Shown: positions 43,762 to 52,267, numbered from the stretch's first letter. The stretch is 61,187 nt of DNA from Cupriavidus basilensis OR16 (GCF_000243095.1 NZ_AHJE01000063.1:1-61187); one strand, 5' to 3'. Program-made: numbers and translations. Notes: generated by a model not told the origin, from the letters alone.

Positions 43762-43805
43762 CAAAAACGCAAAACGAAAACCTGCCGCAAAGCATATGCA
43801 GCAGG
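43762..43805 (-). terminator. Intrinsic terminator between rpsK and rpsD
   Basis: On the minus strand CCTGCTGCA pairs with TTGCGGCAGG (nine pairs, one G-U) and is followed by GTTTTCGTTTTGCGTTTTTG. It lies about 75 bases after rpsK. It suggests rpsD-rpoA-rplQ is a separate or attenuated transcript. Confidence 0.65.
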
Positions 43806-43879
43806 TCAACGTGCGATGTTACCACACCGGGCTGAGAACGAGGAAGACCCCGCCCGCTGCCCGGGTAATACACCGGCGC

Positions 43880-44281
43880 TTAGATCCGACGACGCTTGGG
43901 CGGACGGCAGCCGTTGTGCGGCACTGGCGTCACGTCTTCGATAATCGAGATCTTGATGCCGAGCGCGTTCAACGCGCGCACAGCCGATTCACGGCCAGGG
44001 CCGGGACCCTTGATGCGCACGTCCAGGTTCTTGATACCCTGGTCTTGCGCCACGCGGCCGGCGTTCTCAGCAGCAACCTGAGCTGCGAAGGGCGTCGACT
44101 TACGCGAACCCTTGAAGCCCTGGCCACCCGAGGTTGCCCATGCCAGAGCGTTGCCCTGACGGTCGGTGATCGTGATGATGGTGTTGTTGAACGAAGCGTG
44201 GACGTGCGCAATGCCGTCGGCAACGTTCTTCTTGACCTTCTTACGCGCGCGCTGGGCGGCGTTATTCGGACCTTTTGCCAT
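43880..44281 (-). CDS. rpsK: 30S ribosomal protein S11
   Basis: 133 aa. Platform protein at the mRNA exit site. The family signatures are HASFNNTIITITDRQGNALA and the C-terminal DVTPVPHNGCRPPKRRRI. It follows rpsM by 24 bases. The downstream gap before rpsD holds a terminator. Confidence 0.98.
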   Translation of the reverse strand: MAKGPNNAAQRARKKVKKNVADGIAHVHASFNNTIITITDRQGNALAWATSGGQGFKGSRKSTPFAAQVAAENAGRVAQDQGIKNLDVRIKGPGPGRESAVRALNALGIKISIIEDVTPVPHNGCRPPKRRRI

Positions 44282-44305
44282 TAGTTTCTTCCTCTGCCTT
44301 CGGCT

Positions 44306-44671
44306 TTACTTCTTCAGAGCCACGCCGGCCTTACGCGGACCCTTGCGGGTACGGGCGTTGGTGCGGGTGCGCTGACCGCGCATCGGGAGACCCCTGCGGT
44401 GACGGACGCCACGATAGCAACCAAGGTCCATAAGACGCTTGATGTTCATCGTGGTTTCACGACGCAGGTCACCCTCAACCGTGGCCTTGGCTACTTCGTC
44501 ACGAAGCTTTTCCAGGTCGCCGTCGGTCAGGTCCTTGACCTTCTTGTCAAAGGGAACGCCGGTGGCCACGCAAATCTTGCGGGCGCGCGAGCGGCCGATA
44601 CCGTAAATAGCCGTCAGGCCGATCTCGGTATGCTTGTGGTTCGGGATGTTAACCCCTGCGATACGTGCCAT
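44306..44671 (-). CDS. rpsM: 30S ribosomal protein S13
   Basis: 121 aa. Head protein contacting the P-site tRNA and L5. MARIAGVNIPNHKHTEIGLT at the N-terminus and RGLPMRGQRTRTNARTRKGP at the C-terminus are diagnostic. It is the first gene of the alpha-operon block, after rpmJ. Confidence 0.98.
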   Translation of the reverse strand: MARIAGVNIPNHKHTEIGLTAIYGIGRSRARKICVATGVPFDKKVKDLTDGDLEKLRDEVAKATVEGDLRRETTMNIKRLMDLGCYRGVRHRRGLPMRGQRTRTNARTRKGPRKAGVALKK

Positions 44672-44690
44672 TCGTCAATCCTCTTTCCGA

Positions 44691-44807
44691 TTAGCCTTGG
44701 CGTTGCTTGTGGCGGGGATCCGACGAGCAGATCACGCGCACGACACCGTTGCGCTTGATAACTTTGCAGTTGCGGCAAATGCGCTTAACAGAAGCCAGCA
44801 CTTTCAT
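44691..44807 (-). CDS. rpmJ: 50S ribosomal protein L36
   Basis: Only 38 codons, read directly from the sequence: ATG 44807 to TAA 44691. It begins MKVLASVKRICRNCKVIKR and ends SSDPRHKQRQG. Three Cys and one His (CRNC, C, H) form the zinc ribbon of the C+ form of L36. It lies between infA and rpsM, its normal place. Confidence 0.97.
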   Translation of the reverse strand: MKVLASVKRICRNCKVIKRNGVVRVICSSDPRHKQRQG

Positions 44808-44838
44808 GATTTTCCTCTTCCTTCAATTCCTGTTCGCT

Positions 44839-45057
44839 TCACTTCGTCCGAAAGACGATGCGCGCGCGTGACAGATCATATGGGGTCAGTTCAACCGTCA
44901 CCCGATCACCCGGAAGAATCCGGATGTAGTTCATTCGCATCTTGCCGGAGATATGGCCCAGCACTACATGGCCGTTTTCCAGTTTGACGCGGAACGTCGC
45001 GTTGGGGAGGTTTTCCAGGACCTCCCCCTGCATCTGGATGACGTCGTCTTTTGCCAT
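44839..45057 (-). CDS. infA: Translation initiation factor IF-1
   Basis: 72 aa, a single OB-fold. MAKDDVIQMQGEVLENLPNA and ISGKMRMNYIRILPGDRVTV are diagnostic. It binds the ribosomal A site during initiation. It is located between secY and rpmJ, as is usual in beta-proteobacteria. Confidence 0.98.
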   Translation of the reverse strand: MAKDDVIQMQGEVLENLPNATFRVKLENGHVVLGHISGKMRMNYIRILPGDRVTVELTPYDLSRARIVFRTK

Positions 45058-45080
45058 ACCTAGCCTGTACCGACCCGGCT

Positions 45081-46424
45081 TCAGCGCAAGGTCAGATTAC
45101 CCTTGAAATTCGCTTTCTTCAGCAGGGACTCATATTGCTGCGACATGACATAGGATTGGACCTGGGCCATGAAGTCCATCGTGACGACCACGATGATCAG
45201 CAACGAGGTTCCGCCAAAATAGAACGGAACGTTCCAGCGCAGTACCAGGAATTCCGGCAACAGGCAGACCAGTGTGATGTAGATCGCACCAGCCAGCGTC
45301 AGACGGACAAGAATCTTGTCGATGTAGCGCGTCGTCTGCTCGCCCGGACGAATGCCCGGAATGAAGGCACCGCTTTTCTTCAGGTTGTCCGCGACTTCCC
45401 GGCTGTTGTACACAAGAGCCGTATAGAAGAAGCAGAAAAATATAATTGCAGCAGCGTACAGCAGGATGTAGACCGGCTGTCCCGGCGAAAGCGTCGCAGC
45501 CAGGTCCTTGATGAACCGGCCTGCAGCGCTCGTCGAGTCAGACGTGAACCAGCCCGCGATGGTCGCCGGGAACAAGATGATCGACGACGCGAAGATCGGC
45601 GGAATCACCCCTGCCATGTTCAGCTTCAGCGGCAGGTGCGACGACTGACCGCCATACACCTTGTTGCCGACCTGACGCTTGGCATAGTTCACCAGGATCT
45701 TGCGCTGGCCACGCTCGACAAACACCACGGCGAAGGTAACACCGGCGATGATTGCAACGATCAGGATCGATGCAATGATGCTCATGGAACCGGTGCGAAC
45801 CAGTTCGAAGAGCCCGCCGATCGCGTTGGGCAAGCCCGCTGCGATACCGCCGAAGATGATGATCGAGATACCGTTGCCCAGACCCCGCTCGGTGATCTGC
45901 TCACCCAGCCACATCAGGAACATCGTACCGGTCACCAGCGTGATCACTGCCGTAGCCCGGAACATCAGGCCCGGATCGATCACCAGACCGGGCTGAGATT
46001 CCAGCGCGACTGCAATCGACAGCGCCTGGAAAGTGGCCAGAACCACCGTGCCGTAGCGCGTGTACTGCGTGATCTTGCGTTGACCCGCCTGCCCTTCCTT
46101 CTTCAACGACTCCAGCTGCGGCAGCACGATCGTCAGCAATTGCATGATGATCGACGCCGAGATGTACGGCATGATGCCGAGCGCGAAGACGGTAAAGCGC
46201 GACAGTGCACCGCCCGAGAACAGGTTGAACATCCCGAGGATGCCACCCGACTGACTCTGGAAAAGCTTCGCAAGCTGTTCCGGATCGATTCCCGGCACCG
46301 GAATATGCGCTCCGATGCGGTACACGATCAAGGCCAGCACCAGGAACATCAGCCGGCGCTTTAAGTCGCCGTACTTCGCCGTGTTCTTGGCTTGCGTGCT
46401 TGCATTGGGTTTCGCCGTGGCCAA
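45081..46424 (-). CDS. secY: SecY preprotein translocase channel subunit
   Basis: 447 aa with ten predicted membrane helices. It forms the SecYEG protein-conducting channel. Seen features are RLMFLVLALIVYRIGAHIPV (first helix and plug region), FALGIMPYISASIIMQLL, the cytoplasmic loop VNYAKRQVGNKVYGGQSSHL and FIPGIRPGEQTTRYIDKIL. It follows rplO, the last 50S gene of the spc block. Confidence 0.98.
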   Translation of the reverse strand: MATAKPNASTQAKNTAKYGDLKRRLMFLVLALIVYRIGAHIPVPGIDPEQLAKLFQSQSGGILGMFNLFSGGALSRFTVFALGIMPYISASIIMQLLTIVLPQLESLKKEGQAGQRKITQYTRYGTVVLATFQALSIAVALESQPGLVIDPGLMFRATAVITLVTGTMFLMWLGEQITERGLGNGISIIIFGGIAAGLPNAIGGLFELVRTGSMSIIASILIVAIIAGVTFAVVFVERGQRKILVNYAKRQVGNKVYGGQSSHLPLKLNMAGVIPPIFASSIILFPATIAGWFTSDSTSAAGRFIKDLAATLSPGQPVYILLYAAAIIFFCFFYTALVYNSREVADNLKKSGAFIPGIRPGEQTTRYIDKILVRLTLAGAIYITLVCLLPEFLVLRWNVPFYFGGTSLLIIVVVTMDFMAQVQSYVMSQQYESLLKKANFKGNLTLR

Positions 46425-46472
46425 ACGATGCTCCGACTGTGACTCGCCTATGCTGCGAAATCTGCTGCTAAA

Positions 46473-46907
46473 TTACGCCGCGATCTGACCGCCGGCGGCT
46501 TCGATCGCAGCCTTGGCACCAGCGGTGGCGCCCAGACCCTTGATCGTAACCTTGCGGGTCAGCTCACCAGCCTTGATGACCTTGGCGCTCTTGGCCAGCT
46601 CAGCCACCAGGCCAGCTTGCTTCAGAACCAGCAGGTCCACCTCGGTGGCTTCCAGGCGCTCGATATCACGCAGGGTCACTTCGGCGTTGAAGGCCTTCGT
46701 CAGCGACGTGAAGCCACGCTTCGGCAGGCGACGATACAGCGGCATCTGACCGCCTTCGAAGCCGACCTTGTGGAAGCCGCCCGAACGCGACTTCTGACCC
46801 TTGTGACCACGGCCGGCAGTCTTGCCCAGGCCGGAGCCGATACCGCGGCCGACGCGACGCTTGGCGTGCTTCGAACCGTCAGCCGGTTTCAGGTTGTTGA
46901 GTTGCAT
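46473..46907 (-). CDS. rplO: 50S ribosomal protein L15
   Basis: 144 aa. MQLNNLKPADGSKHAKRRVG and the glycine-rich GIGSGLGKTAGRGHKGQKSR are typical. It contacts several 23S domains and enters late in assembly. It lies between rpmD and secY. Confidence 0.98.
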   Translation of the reverse strand: MQLNNLKPADGSKHAKRRVGRGIGSGLGKTAGRGHKGQKSRSGGFHKVGFEGGQMPLYRRLPKRGFTSLTKAFNAEVTLRDIERLEATEVDLLVLKQAGLVAELAKSAKVIKAGELTRKVTIKGLGATAGAKAAIEAAGGQIAA

Positions 46908-46929
46908 CTTGCTCTCCGTGTCCCGAGAC

Positions 46930-47112
46930 TCAGGCCAGAACCTTGACCAGGTACGAGACCTTGTTGATCATGCCGCGCACGGCGGGCGTGTCCTGCAGCT
47001 CCGACACCGAATTGATACGGCGCAGGCCCAGGCCACGGACGGTGGCGCGATGATCCTCACGCGTGCCGATCAGGCTGCGCACGAGTTGCACTTTTACGGT
47101 TTGTTGCGACAT
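46930..47112 (-). CDS. rpmD: 50S ribosomal protein L30
   Basis: 60 aa. ATG 47112 gives MSQQTVKVQLVRSLIGTRED, the normal start; longer upstream reading is rejected. The family core ATVRGLGLRRINSVSELQDT follows. It sits between rpsE and rplO. Confidence 0.97.
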   Translation of the reverse strand: MSQQTVKVQLVRSLIGTREDHRATVRGLGLRRINSVSELQDTPAVRGMINKVSYLVKVLA

Positions 47113-47125
47113 TTCGTCCGACTCC

Positions 47126-47644
47126 TTAACCGAGGATGTCTTCAACAGACTTGCCACGCTTTGCGGCGATCTCGCCCGGCGTGCTCATCTTTTGAAGACC
47201 GTCCAGCGTGGCGCGAACCATGTTGTACGGATTGGTCGAGCCGTGCGACTTGGTCACGACGTTGGTCACGCCCATCACCTCGAAAATCGCGCGCATCGGG
47301 CCACCAGCGATCACGCCGGTACCTTCCTTGGCGGGCATCATCAGCACCTTGGCGGCGCCGTGCTTGCCAACGACTTCGTGTTGCAGCGTGCCGTTCTTCA
47401 GCGAGACCTTGACCATCTTGCGACGGGCTTCGTCCATTGCCTTCTGAACTGCAACCGGCACTTCCTTAGCCTTGCCCTTGCCCATGCCGATGCGGCCATC
47501 GCCGTCACCAACCACGGTCAGCGCAGCGAAACCGAGAATCCGGCCACCCTTCACCACCTTGGTGACACGGTTGACCGAGATCATCTTCTCGCGGAGGCCG
47601 TCGTCGCGTTCGTCCTGCTGGACTTTTGCTTGCATTTTTGCCAT
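47126..47644 (-). CDS. rpsE: 30S ribosomal protein S5
   Basis: 172 aa. Protein of the mRNA entrance and decoding accuracy. It shows the double-stranded-RNA-like VNRVTKVVKGGRILGFAAL and the GDGDGRIGMGKGKAKEVPVA loop, where spectinomycin-resistance mutations occur in other bacteria. Neighbours are rplR and rpmD. Confidence 0.98.
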   Translation of the reverse strand: MAKMQAKVQQDERDDGLREKMISVNRVTKVVKGGRILGFAALTVVGDGDGRIGMGKGKAKEVPVAVQKAMDEARRKMVKVSLKNGTLQHEVVGKHGAAKVLMMPAKEGTGVIAGGPMRAIFEVMGVTNVVTKSHGSTNPYNMVRATLDGLQKMSTPGEIAAKRGKSVEDILG

Positions 47645-47665
47645 GACGTATCTCTCTATGTGCGC

Positions 47666-48022
47666 TTAGAACTTAAGGCCGGCTTCGCGTGCTGCGTCAG
47701 CCAGTGCCTTCACGCGACCATGGAAGCGGAAGCCGCCGCGATCGAACGCAACGGTTTCCACGCCAGCTGCCTTCGCCTTTTCGGCGATGCGCTTGCCAAT
47801 CAGGGTCGCGGCGGCTGCGGTAGCACCGCTGCCGGTCAGTTCCTTGCGCACTTCTGCCTCGGCGGTCGAAGCCGATGCCAGCACTTGCGTGCCGCACGGC
47901 GAGTAGACCTGGGCGTAAATATGCGAATTCGTACGGAACACGGTCAGACGATTGATCTTCATCTCCGCGATTTTGGCGCGGGTCTGACGTGCACGGCGCA
48001 AACGAGCGTCTTTCTTGTTCAT
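47666..48022 (-). CDS. rplR: 50S ribosomal protein L18
   Basis: 118 aa. Binds 5S rRNA with L5 and L25. MNKKDARLRRARQTRAKIAE and RLTVFRTNSHIYAQV are typical, as is the C-terminal DRGGFRFHGRVKALADAARE. It lies between rplF and rpsE. Confidence 0.98.
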   Translation of the reverse strand: MNKKDARLRRARQTRAKIAEMKINRLTVFRTNSHIYAQVYSPCGTQVLASASTAEAEVRKELTGSGATAAAATLIGKRIAEKAKAAGVETVAFDRGGFRFHGRVKALADAAREAGLKF

Positions 48023-48033
48023 GATTGCACCCC

Positions 48034-48567
48034 TTACTTCTTCTTGGTTTCCTTCAGGAGGACGCGCTCGTCCGAGTAGCGAACGCCCTTGCCCTTATAG
48101 GGCTCAGGCGGACGGTACGCGCGGACTTCCGCAGCCACCTGACCGACTTTCTGCTTGTCCGCACCCTTGATGATGATCTCGGTCTGCGTGGGCGTTGTCG
48201 CCGTCACGCCTTCCGGCATCGCATGGATCACGTCGTGCGAGAAACCAAGCTGGAGCTTCAGCGCAGTACCTTGCAGCTGGGCACGATAGCCCACGCCGAC
48301 CAGGTTAAGCTTGCGCTCGAAACCGGCGGTTACACCCTTGACCATATTGGCCACCAGGGCGCGCATGGTGCCCTGCAGTGCGTTTGCTTCACGCGATTCA
48401 TCGACCGGGGCGAAGGTCAGCGTGTCGTTTTCGACATTGACCTTGACCAGGCTGTGAATCGGCTGCGTCAGCGTGCCGAGCGGGCCCTTAACGGAGAGCA
48501 CGCCAGCCGCCACATTGACTTCTGCGCCTTTGGGCAGCGCGATGGGAGCCTTACCTACACGGGACAT
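48034..48567 (-). CDS. rplF: 50S ribosomal protein L6
   Basis: 177 aa, two L6 domains. It begins MSRVGKAPIALPKGAEV and has the C-terminal signature RAYRPPEPYKGKGVRYSDE. Located near the sarcin-ricin loop and stalk base. It follows rpsH by about ten bases. Confidence 0.98.
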   Translation of the reverse strand: MSRVGKAPIALPKGAEVNVAAGVLSVKGPLGTLTQPIHSLVKVNVENDTLTFAPVDESREANALQGTMRALVANMVKGVTAGFERKLNLVGVGYRAQLQGTALKLQLGFSHDVIHAMPEGVTATTPTQTEIIIKGADKQKVGQVAAEVRAYRPPEPYKGKGVRYSDERVLLKETKKK

Positions 48568-48577
48568 GGTCTACTCC

Positions 48578-48973
48578 TTACGCGACGTAGCAAAGAACTT
48601 CGCCGCCCACGCCAGTGGCACGCGCCTTGCGATCGGTCATCAGACCCTGGGGGGTCGAGATGATTGCGACGCCGAGGCCGTTCATCACTTGGGGGATGTC
48701 GCTGCGGCCCTTGTACACGCGCAGACCAGGCTTCGAGACGCGTTCAATGCGCTCAATGACCGGACGGCCAGCGTAGTACTTCAGACCGATGCTCAGTTGT
48801 GCCTTGCCGCCTTCTTCTTTCACGGCGTAGTCGTCGATGTAGCCTTCGTCCTTAAGGACCTTGGCGATTGCCACTTTCAGCTTCGACGACGGCATGACAA
48901 CCGACACTTTCTGCACGCCTTGGGCGTTGCGGATGCGCGTCAGCATATCGGCGATAGGATCGCTCATGCTCAT
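48578..48973 (-). CDS. rpsH: 30S ribosomal protein S8
   Basis: 131 aa. Central-domain 16S binder and, in E. coli, repressor of the spc operon. MSMSDPIADMLTRIRNAQ at the start and GVAIISTPQGLMTDRKAR near the end are typical. It lies between rpsN and rplF. Confidence 0.98.
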   Translation of the reverse strand: MSMSDPIADMLTRIRNAQGVQKVSVVMPSSKLKVAIAKVLKDEGYIDDYAVKEEGGKAQLSIGLKYYAGRPVIERIERVSKPGLRVYKGRSDIPQVMNGLGVAIISTPQGLMTDRKARATGVGGEVLCYVA

Positions 48974-49000
48974 ACTGTTTCTCCTGTAGCCTGTGCGTAA

Positions 49001-49306
49001 TTACCAGCTGGCTTTCGTCAGACCCGGGATTTCGCCACGGAAGGCGATTTCACGGATCTTATTACGCGCCAGGCCAAACTTGCGGAAGGTACCGCGGGGA
49101 CGACCGGTGATCGCGCAGCGGTTACGCTGGCGAGTCGGGTTCGCGTTGCGCGGGAGCTGCTGCAGCTCGAGACGCGCGCTATAACGCTCTTCTTCCGACT
49201 TCTCTTGGTCGTCGATAATGGCCTTGAGGGTCGCACGCTTGTCGGCATACTTTGCCACGAGCCTAGCGCGCTTCTTCTCACGTTCAATCAGAGCCAATTT
49301 AGCCAC
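49001..49306 (-). CDS. rpsN: 30S ribosomal protein S14
   Basis: 101 aa, the long zinc-free (C-minus) form. MAKLALIEREKKRARLVAKY and the C-terminal RCAITGRPRGTFRKFGLARN are typical; the CxxC zinc pairs of the short form are absent. It lies between rplE and rpsH. Confidence 0.98.
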   Translation of the reverse strand: MAKLALIEREKKRARLVAKYADKRATLKAIIDDQEKSEEERYSARLELQQLPRNANPTRQRNRCAITGRPRGTFRKFGLARNKIREIAFRGEIPGLTKASW

Positions 49307-49315
49307 GGTTACCCC

Positions 49316-49858
49316 TTAATTACGGAACGGGAACTTGAATGCTGCGAGGAGTGCCTTGGCTTCCTCGTCATTCTTCGCCGTCGTCGTGATGCTGATGTTC
49401 AGACCACGCAGTGCGTCGATCTTGTCGTACTCAATTTCGGGGAAAATGATCTGCTCTTTCACACCGATGTTGTAGTTACCACGACCATCGAACGAGCGGC
49501 CCGAAACACCACGGAAGTCACGCACGCGCGGCAGGGCCACGGTCACGAGACGATCCAGGAATTCGAACATGCGTTCGCCGCGCAGCGTCACCATCGCGCC
49601 AATGGGATAACCCTGGCGGATCTTGAAGCCGGCGATTGCCTTCTTGGCCTTGGTCACCACCGGCTTTTGGCCGGCGATCTTGGTCAGGTCGCCCACTGCC
49701 AGCTCAATGACCTTCTTGTCATTGATGGCTTCGCCAAGGCCCATGTTCAGGGTGATCTTGGTGATGCGCGGCACTTCCATGACCGACTTGAAGCCGAATT
49801 GTTCGATCAGCTTCGGTACTACTTGTTCTTTGTAAAACTCTTGCAGACGTGCAGTCAT
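49316..49858 (-). CDS. rplE: 50S ribosomal protein L5
   Basis: 180 aa. 5S rRNA binder that also touches P-site tRNA. ATG 49858 (MTARLQEFYKEQVVPKL) is preferred to the TTG two codons earlier. MEVPRITKITLNMGLGEA and GVKEQIIFPEIEYDKID are diagnostic. It follows rplX. Confidence 0.98.
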   Translation of the reverse strand: MTARLQEFYKEQVVPKLIEQFGFKSVMEVPRITKITLNMGLGEAINDKKVIELAVGDLTKIAGQKPVVTKAKKAIAGFKIRQGYPIGAMVTLRGERMFEFLDRLVTVALPRVRDFRGVSGRSFDGRGNYNIGVKEQIIFPEIEYDKIDALRGLNISITTTAKNDEEAKALLAAFKFPFRN

Positions 49859-49883
49859 GCTCAACTCCTATCTGTGCCCAGAA

Positions 49884-50156
49884 TCAAGCTGCCACGACGG
49901 CACCGGTGGTCTTCAGCACGCGTACACGCTTGCCGTCTTCCACCTTGATACCGACGCGCGACGGCTTGCCATTGGCATCCACGAGCGCAACGTTAGAAAT
50001 ATGCAGCGGCATGACCTTGTCGACCACACCACCGGTGGTGCCCAGCATCGGGTTCGGGCGTGCGTGCTTCTTGGCAACGTTGACGCCTTCCACCACAACC
50101 TTCTCGCCGAGCATGGCTTGCACGGTGCCGCGCTTGCCCTTGTCTTTTCCGGTCAA
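49884..50156 (-). pseudogene. rplX: 50S ribosomal protein L24, 5' end deleted
   Basis: Assembly-initiator protein at the tunnel exit. The readable part starts LTGKDKGKRGTVQ and runs through KKHARPNPMLGTTGGVVDKV to the normal end KTTGAVVAA. The first dozen or so residues (family MxxIRKGDEVIV) and the start codon are absent; only a TTG at 50156 begins the frame. The missing 5' end, the rplN-rplX spacer and the rplN 3' end appear to have gone in one deletion. L24 is essential or nearly so, so this is probably a sequence error. Confidence 0.93.
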
Positions 50157-50405
50157 TCTTCATGAAGCGCTCGGTACGGAGTTCACGAGTCACCGGCCCG
50201 AAAATACGGGTGCCGATCGGCTCGAGCTTGGTGTTCAGCAAGACAGCGGCATTGCTGTCGAACTTGACGAGCGAACCATCAGCGCGACGCACGCCCTTGG
50301 CGGTACGCACGACGACGGCGTTGTAAATATCGCCCTTCTTCACGCGACCGCGCGGCGCTGCGCAGTGTTATCGGCTACTTCGAGCCGGCTTTCTGTCTGA
50401 ATCAT
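50155..50405 (-). pseudogene. rplN: 50S ribosomal protein L14 with two deletions
   Basis: Essential 50S protein at the subunit interface. ATG 50405 gives the canonical MIQTESRLEVADNT, but the next 30 or so residues (the GAREVMCIKVLGG region) are missing. The frame then shifts to AAPRGRVKKGDIYNAVVVRT and on to RELRTERFMKI. There it joins rplX sequence without the last eight L14 residues or a stop. The two deletions are about 230 bases apart in a gene of about 370. It cannot be a working gene as written, and a real cell could not lose it. Confidence 0.93.
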
Positions 50406-50500
50406 GGTCATGGTTAATCAGGAGCCGCTCGGCTAGGTTCGCTTCACCGATTCGCCGGGGTGATACAACTAAGGCGAATGCAACAAAGCGGAAGTCCAGG

Positions 50501-50528
50501 ATTATAGCACATAACCCTGGACTCGCAA
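50501..50528 (-). promoter_or_regulatory. sigma70 promoter of the spc operon
   Basis: On the minus strand TTGCGA (50523-50528) and TATAAT (50501-50506) are 16 bases apart, with TG before the -10 (extended -10 TGCTATAAT). It lies between rpsQ and rplN, where the E. coli spc promoter is found. An AGTCCAGG/CCTGGACT inverted repeat overlaps it. Leader to the rplN ATG is about 90 bases. Confidence 0.75.
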
Positions 50529-50551
50529 GTCATCCGAAAACCTGTGGTTTT

Positions 50552-50830
50552 TTAGATGACGCGCGCAGCTTCGACCAGACGGGAAACCACCCAGGACTTG
50601 GTCCGCGACAGCGGACGCGTTTCCTGGATCTCAACCTTGTCGCCTTCCTTGTACTGGTTGGCTTCGTCGTGTGCGTGGTACTTCTTGGAACGCAGCACGT
50701 ACTTGCCGTACAGAGGATGCTTGACGCGGTTTTCGATCAAGACCGTGACGGTCTTGTCCATCTTGTCGCTAACTACCCGACCGACCAGCGTGCGGCGAAG
50801 CGACGATTCCGTTTGTGCAGTTTCAGTCAT
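50552..50830 (-). CDS. rpsQ: 30S ribosomal protein S17
   Basis: 92 aa. OB-fold protein binding 16S helix 11. RRTLVGRVVSDKMDKTVTV and ANQYKEGDKVEIQETRPLS are typical. Its ATG overlaps the rpmC stop by four bases. It ends the S10-type block, and a weak AAAACC/GGTTTT hairpin follows the stop. Confidence 0.98.
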   Translation of the reverse strand: MTETAQTESSLRRTLVGRVVSDKMDKTVTVLIENRVKHPLYGKYVLRSKKYHAHDEANQYKEGDKVEIQETRPLSRTKSWVVSRLVEAARVI

Positions 50831-51021
50831 TTCGAGGTCGCCTTTTCGTTCAGCACGGTTTGCACCCGCGCGATGTCCTTGCGCACCTTCTTCAGCTGGC
50901 TGGTGTTCTGCAGCTGTTGGGTGGCCTTTTGCATGCGCAGGCTAAATTGGGCCTTCAGCAGCTCGGAGAGCTCCTGGTTCAGCCCTGCGGCATCTTTGCC
51001 GCGAAGTTCGGATGCTTTCAT
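50827..51021 (-). CDS. rpmC: 50S ribosomal protein L29
   Basis: 64 aa, a long helical hairpin near the tunnel exit. MKASELRGKDAAGLNQELSE and FSLRMQKATQQLQNTSQLKK are typical. It lies between rplP and rpsQ and overlaps rpsQ. Confidence 0.97.
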   Translation of the reverse strand: MKASELRGKDAAGLNQELSELLKAQFSLRMQKATQQLQNTSQLKKVRKDIARVQTVLNEKATSK

Positions 51022-51032
51022 CCCTGCTCTCC

Positions 51033-51449
51033 TTACGTCCCGACCTGGCGCACCACGAAATTGGTGGCGATCGGCAGCTTGGCGGCCGCGAGGCGGAACG
51101 CCTCACGAGCCAGCTCTTCCGTCACGCCATCCATTTCGTACAGCATCTTGCCCGGCTGGATTTCTGCCACGTAGTATTCCGGATTACCCTTACCGTTACC
51201 CATACGGACTTCGGCGGGCTTCTTCGAGATCGGCTTGTCCGGGAAAATCCGGATCCAGATGCGGCCGCCACGCTTGATGTGACGGGTCATCGCACGACGT
51301 GCCGACTCGATCTGACGAGCCGTCAGACGACCACGGCCCATCGCCTTCAGGCCGAATTCGCCGAAAGACACGGCGTTGCCACGGGTAGCCTTACCCGTGT
51401 TGCGGCCTTTCTGCTCCTTGCGGTATTTTCTGCGCTTAGGTTGCAGCAT
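51033..51449 (-). CDS. rplP: 50S ribosomal protein L16
   Basis: 138 aa. Organises the A-site tRNA elbow. MLQPKRRKYRKEQKGRNTGK and RGGRIWIRIFPDKPISKKPA are diagnostic. It starts two bases after the rpsC stop. Confidence 0.98.
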   Translation of the reverse strand: MLQPKRRKYRKEQKGRNTGKATRGNAVSFGEFGLKAMGRGRLTARQIESARRAMTRHIKRGGRIWIRIFPDKPISKKPAEVRMGNGKGNPEYYVAEIQPGKMLYEMDGVTEELAREAFRLAAAKLPIATNFVVRQVGT

Positions 51450-51451
51450 CG

Positions 51452-52258
51452 TTATTCTCCACTCTTCGCATCTGCGCCAGGAGCGCGGCGACCTGCACCG
51501 GCACCCGCGCCACCGCGGCGGTTGCCACCCGGACGGCCGCCTTCGCCTTCACGGCGACGACCATCAGGACGACCACCCGGGCGACGACGACGATCGTCTT
51601 GCGGCTCTTCCACCACCGGCGCATCGTTGCGGCCGAGGTGATCACCCTTGTAGACCCACACCTTGACACCGATGATGCCGTAGGTGGTTTCTGCTTCGGA
51701 GAAGCCGTAGTCGATGTCGGCGCGCAGGGTGTGCAGGGGCACACGACCTTCGCGATACCACTCGGTACGAGCGATTTCGATGCCGTTCAGACGACCGGCG
51801 CTCATGATCTTGATGCCCTGGGCACCGAGGCGCATCGCGTTCTGCATCGCGCGCTTCATTGCGCGGCGGAACATGATACGGCGCTCGAGCTGCTGGGTGA
51901 TCGAGTCGGCGATCAGCTGCGCATCGGTTTCCGGCTTGCGGATTTCCTCGATGTTCACGTGCACGGGCACACCCATGCGGCGTTGCAGCTCGGCCTTGAG
52001 CAGTTCGATGTCCTCACCCTTCTTGCCGATCACCACGCCCGGACGCGAGCTATAAATGGTGAGACGTGCATTGCGGGCGGGGCGCTCGATCACGACGCGG
52101 CCAACCGAAGCGTTCTTGAGCTTCTTCTTCAGAAACTCGCGAACTTCGATGTCTTCCTTCAGCATGCCGGCGAACTTCGTGTTGTTGGCGTACCAACGCG
52201 AAGCCCAGTTACGGCTGACGGCCAGACGGAAGCCAGTCGGATGAATCTTCTGTCCCAT
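51452..52258 (-). CDS. rpsC: 30S ribosomal protein S3
   Basis: 268 aa. Part of the mRNA entry helicase. MGQKIHPTGFRLAVSRNWAS starts it; the KH domain with RPGVVIGKKGEDIELLKAEL follows. After the conserved C-terminal domain there is a tail of about 50 residues very rich in Arg, Gly and Pro, as found in Ralstonia-type S3. The coding DNA of the tail is repetitive. Confidence 0.98.
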   Translation of the reverse strand: MGQKIHPTGFRLAVSRNWASRWYANNTKFAGMLKEDIEVREFLKKKLKNASVGRVVIERPARNARLTIYSSRPGVVIGKKGEDIELLKAELQRRMGVPVHVNIEEIRKPETDAQLIADSITQQLERRIMFRRAMKRAMQNAMRLGAQGIKIMSAGRLNGIEIARTEWYREGRVPLHTLRADIDYGFSEAETTYGIIGVKVWVYKGDHLGRNDAPVVEEPQDDRRRRPGGRPDGRRREGEGGRPGGNRRGGAGAGAGRRAPGADAKSGE

Positions 52259-52267
52259 CGTGACTCC

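Noticed and set aside
51452..51640. Repeat region at the rpsC 3' end as a separate element
   Set aside because: The repetitive DNA simply encodes the Arg/Gly-rich tail of S3 in frame.
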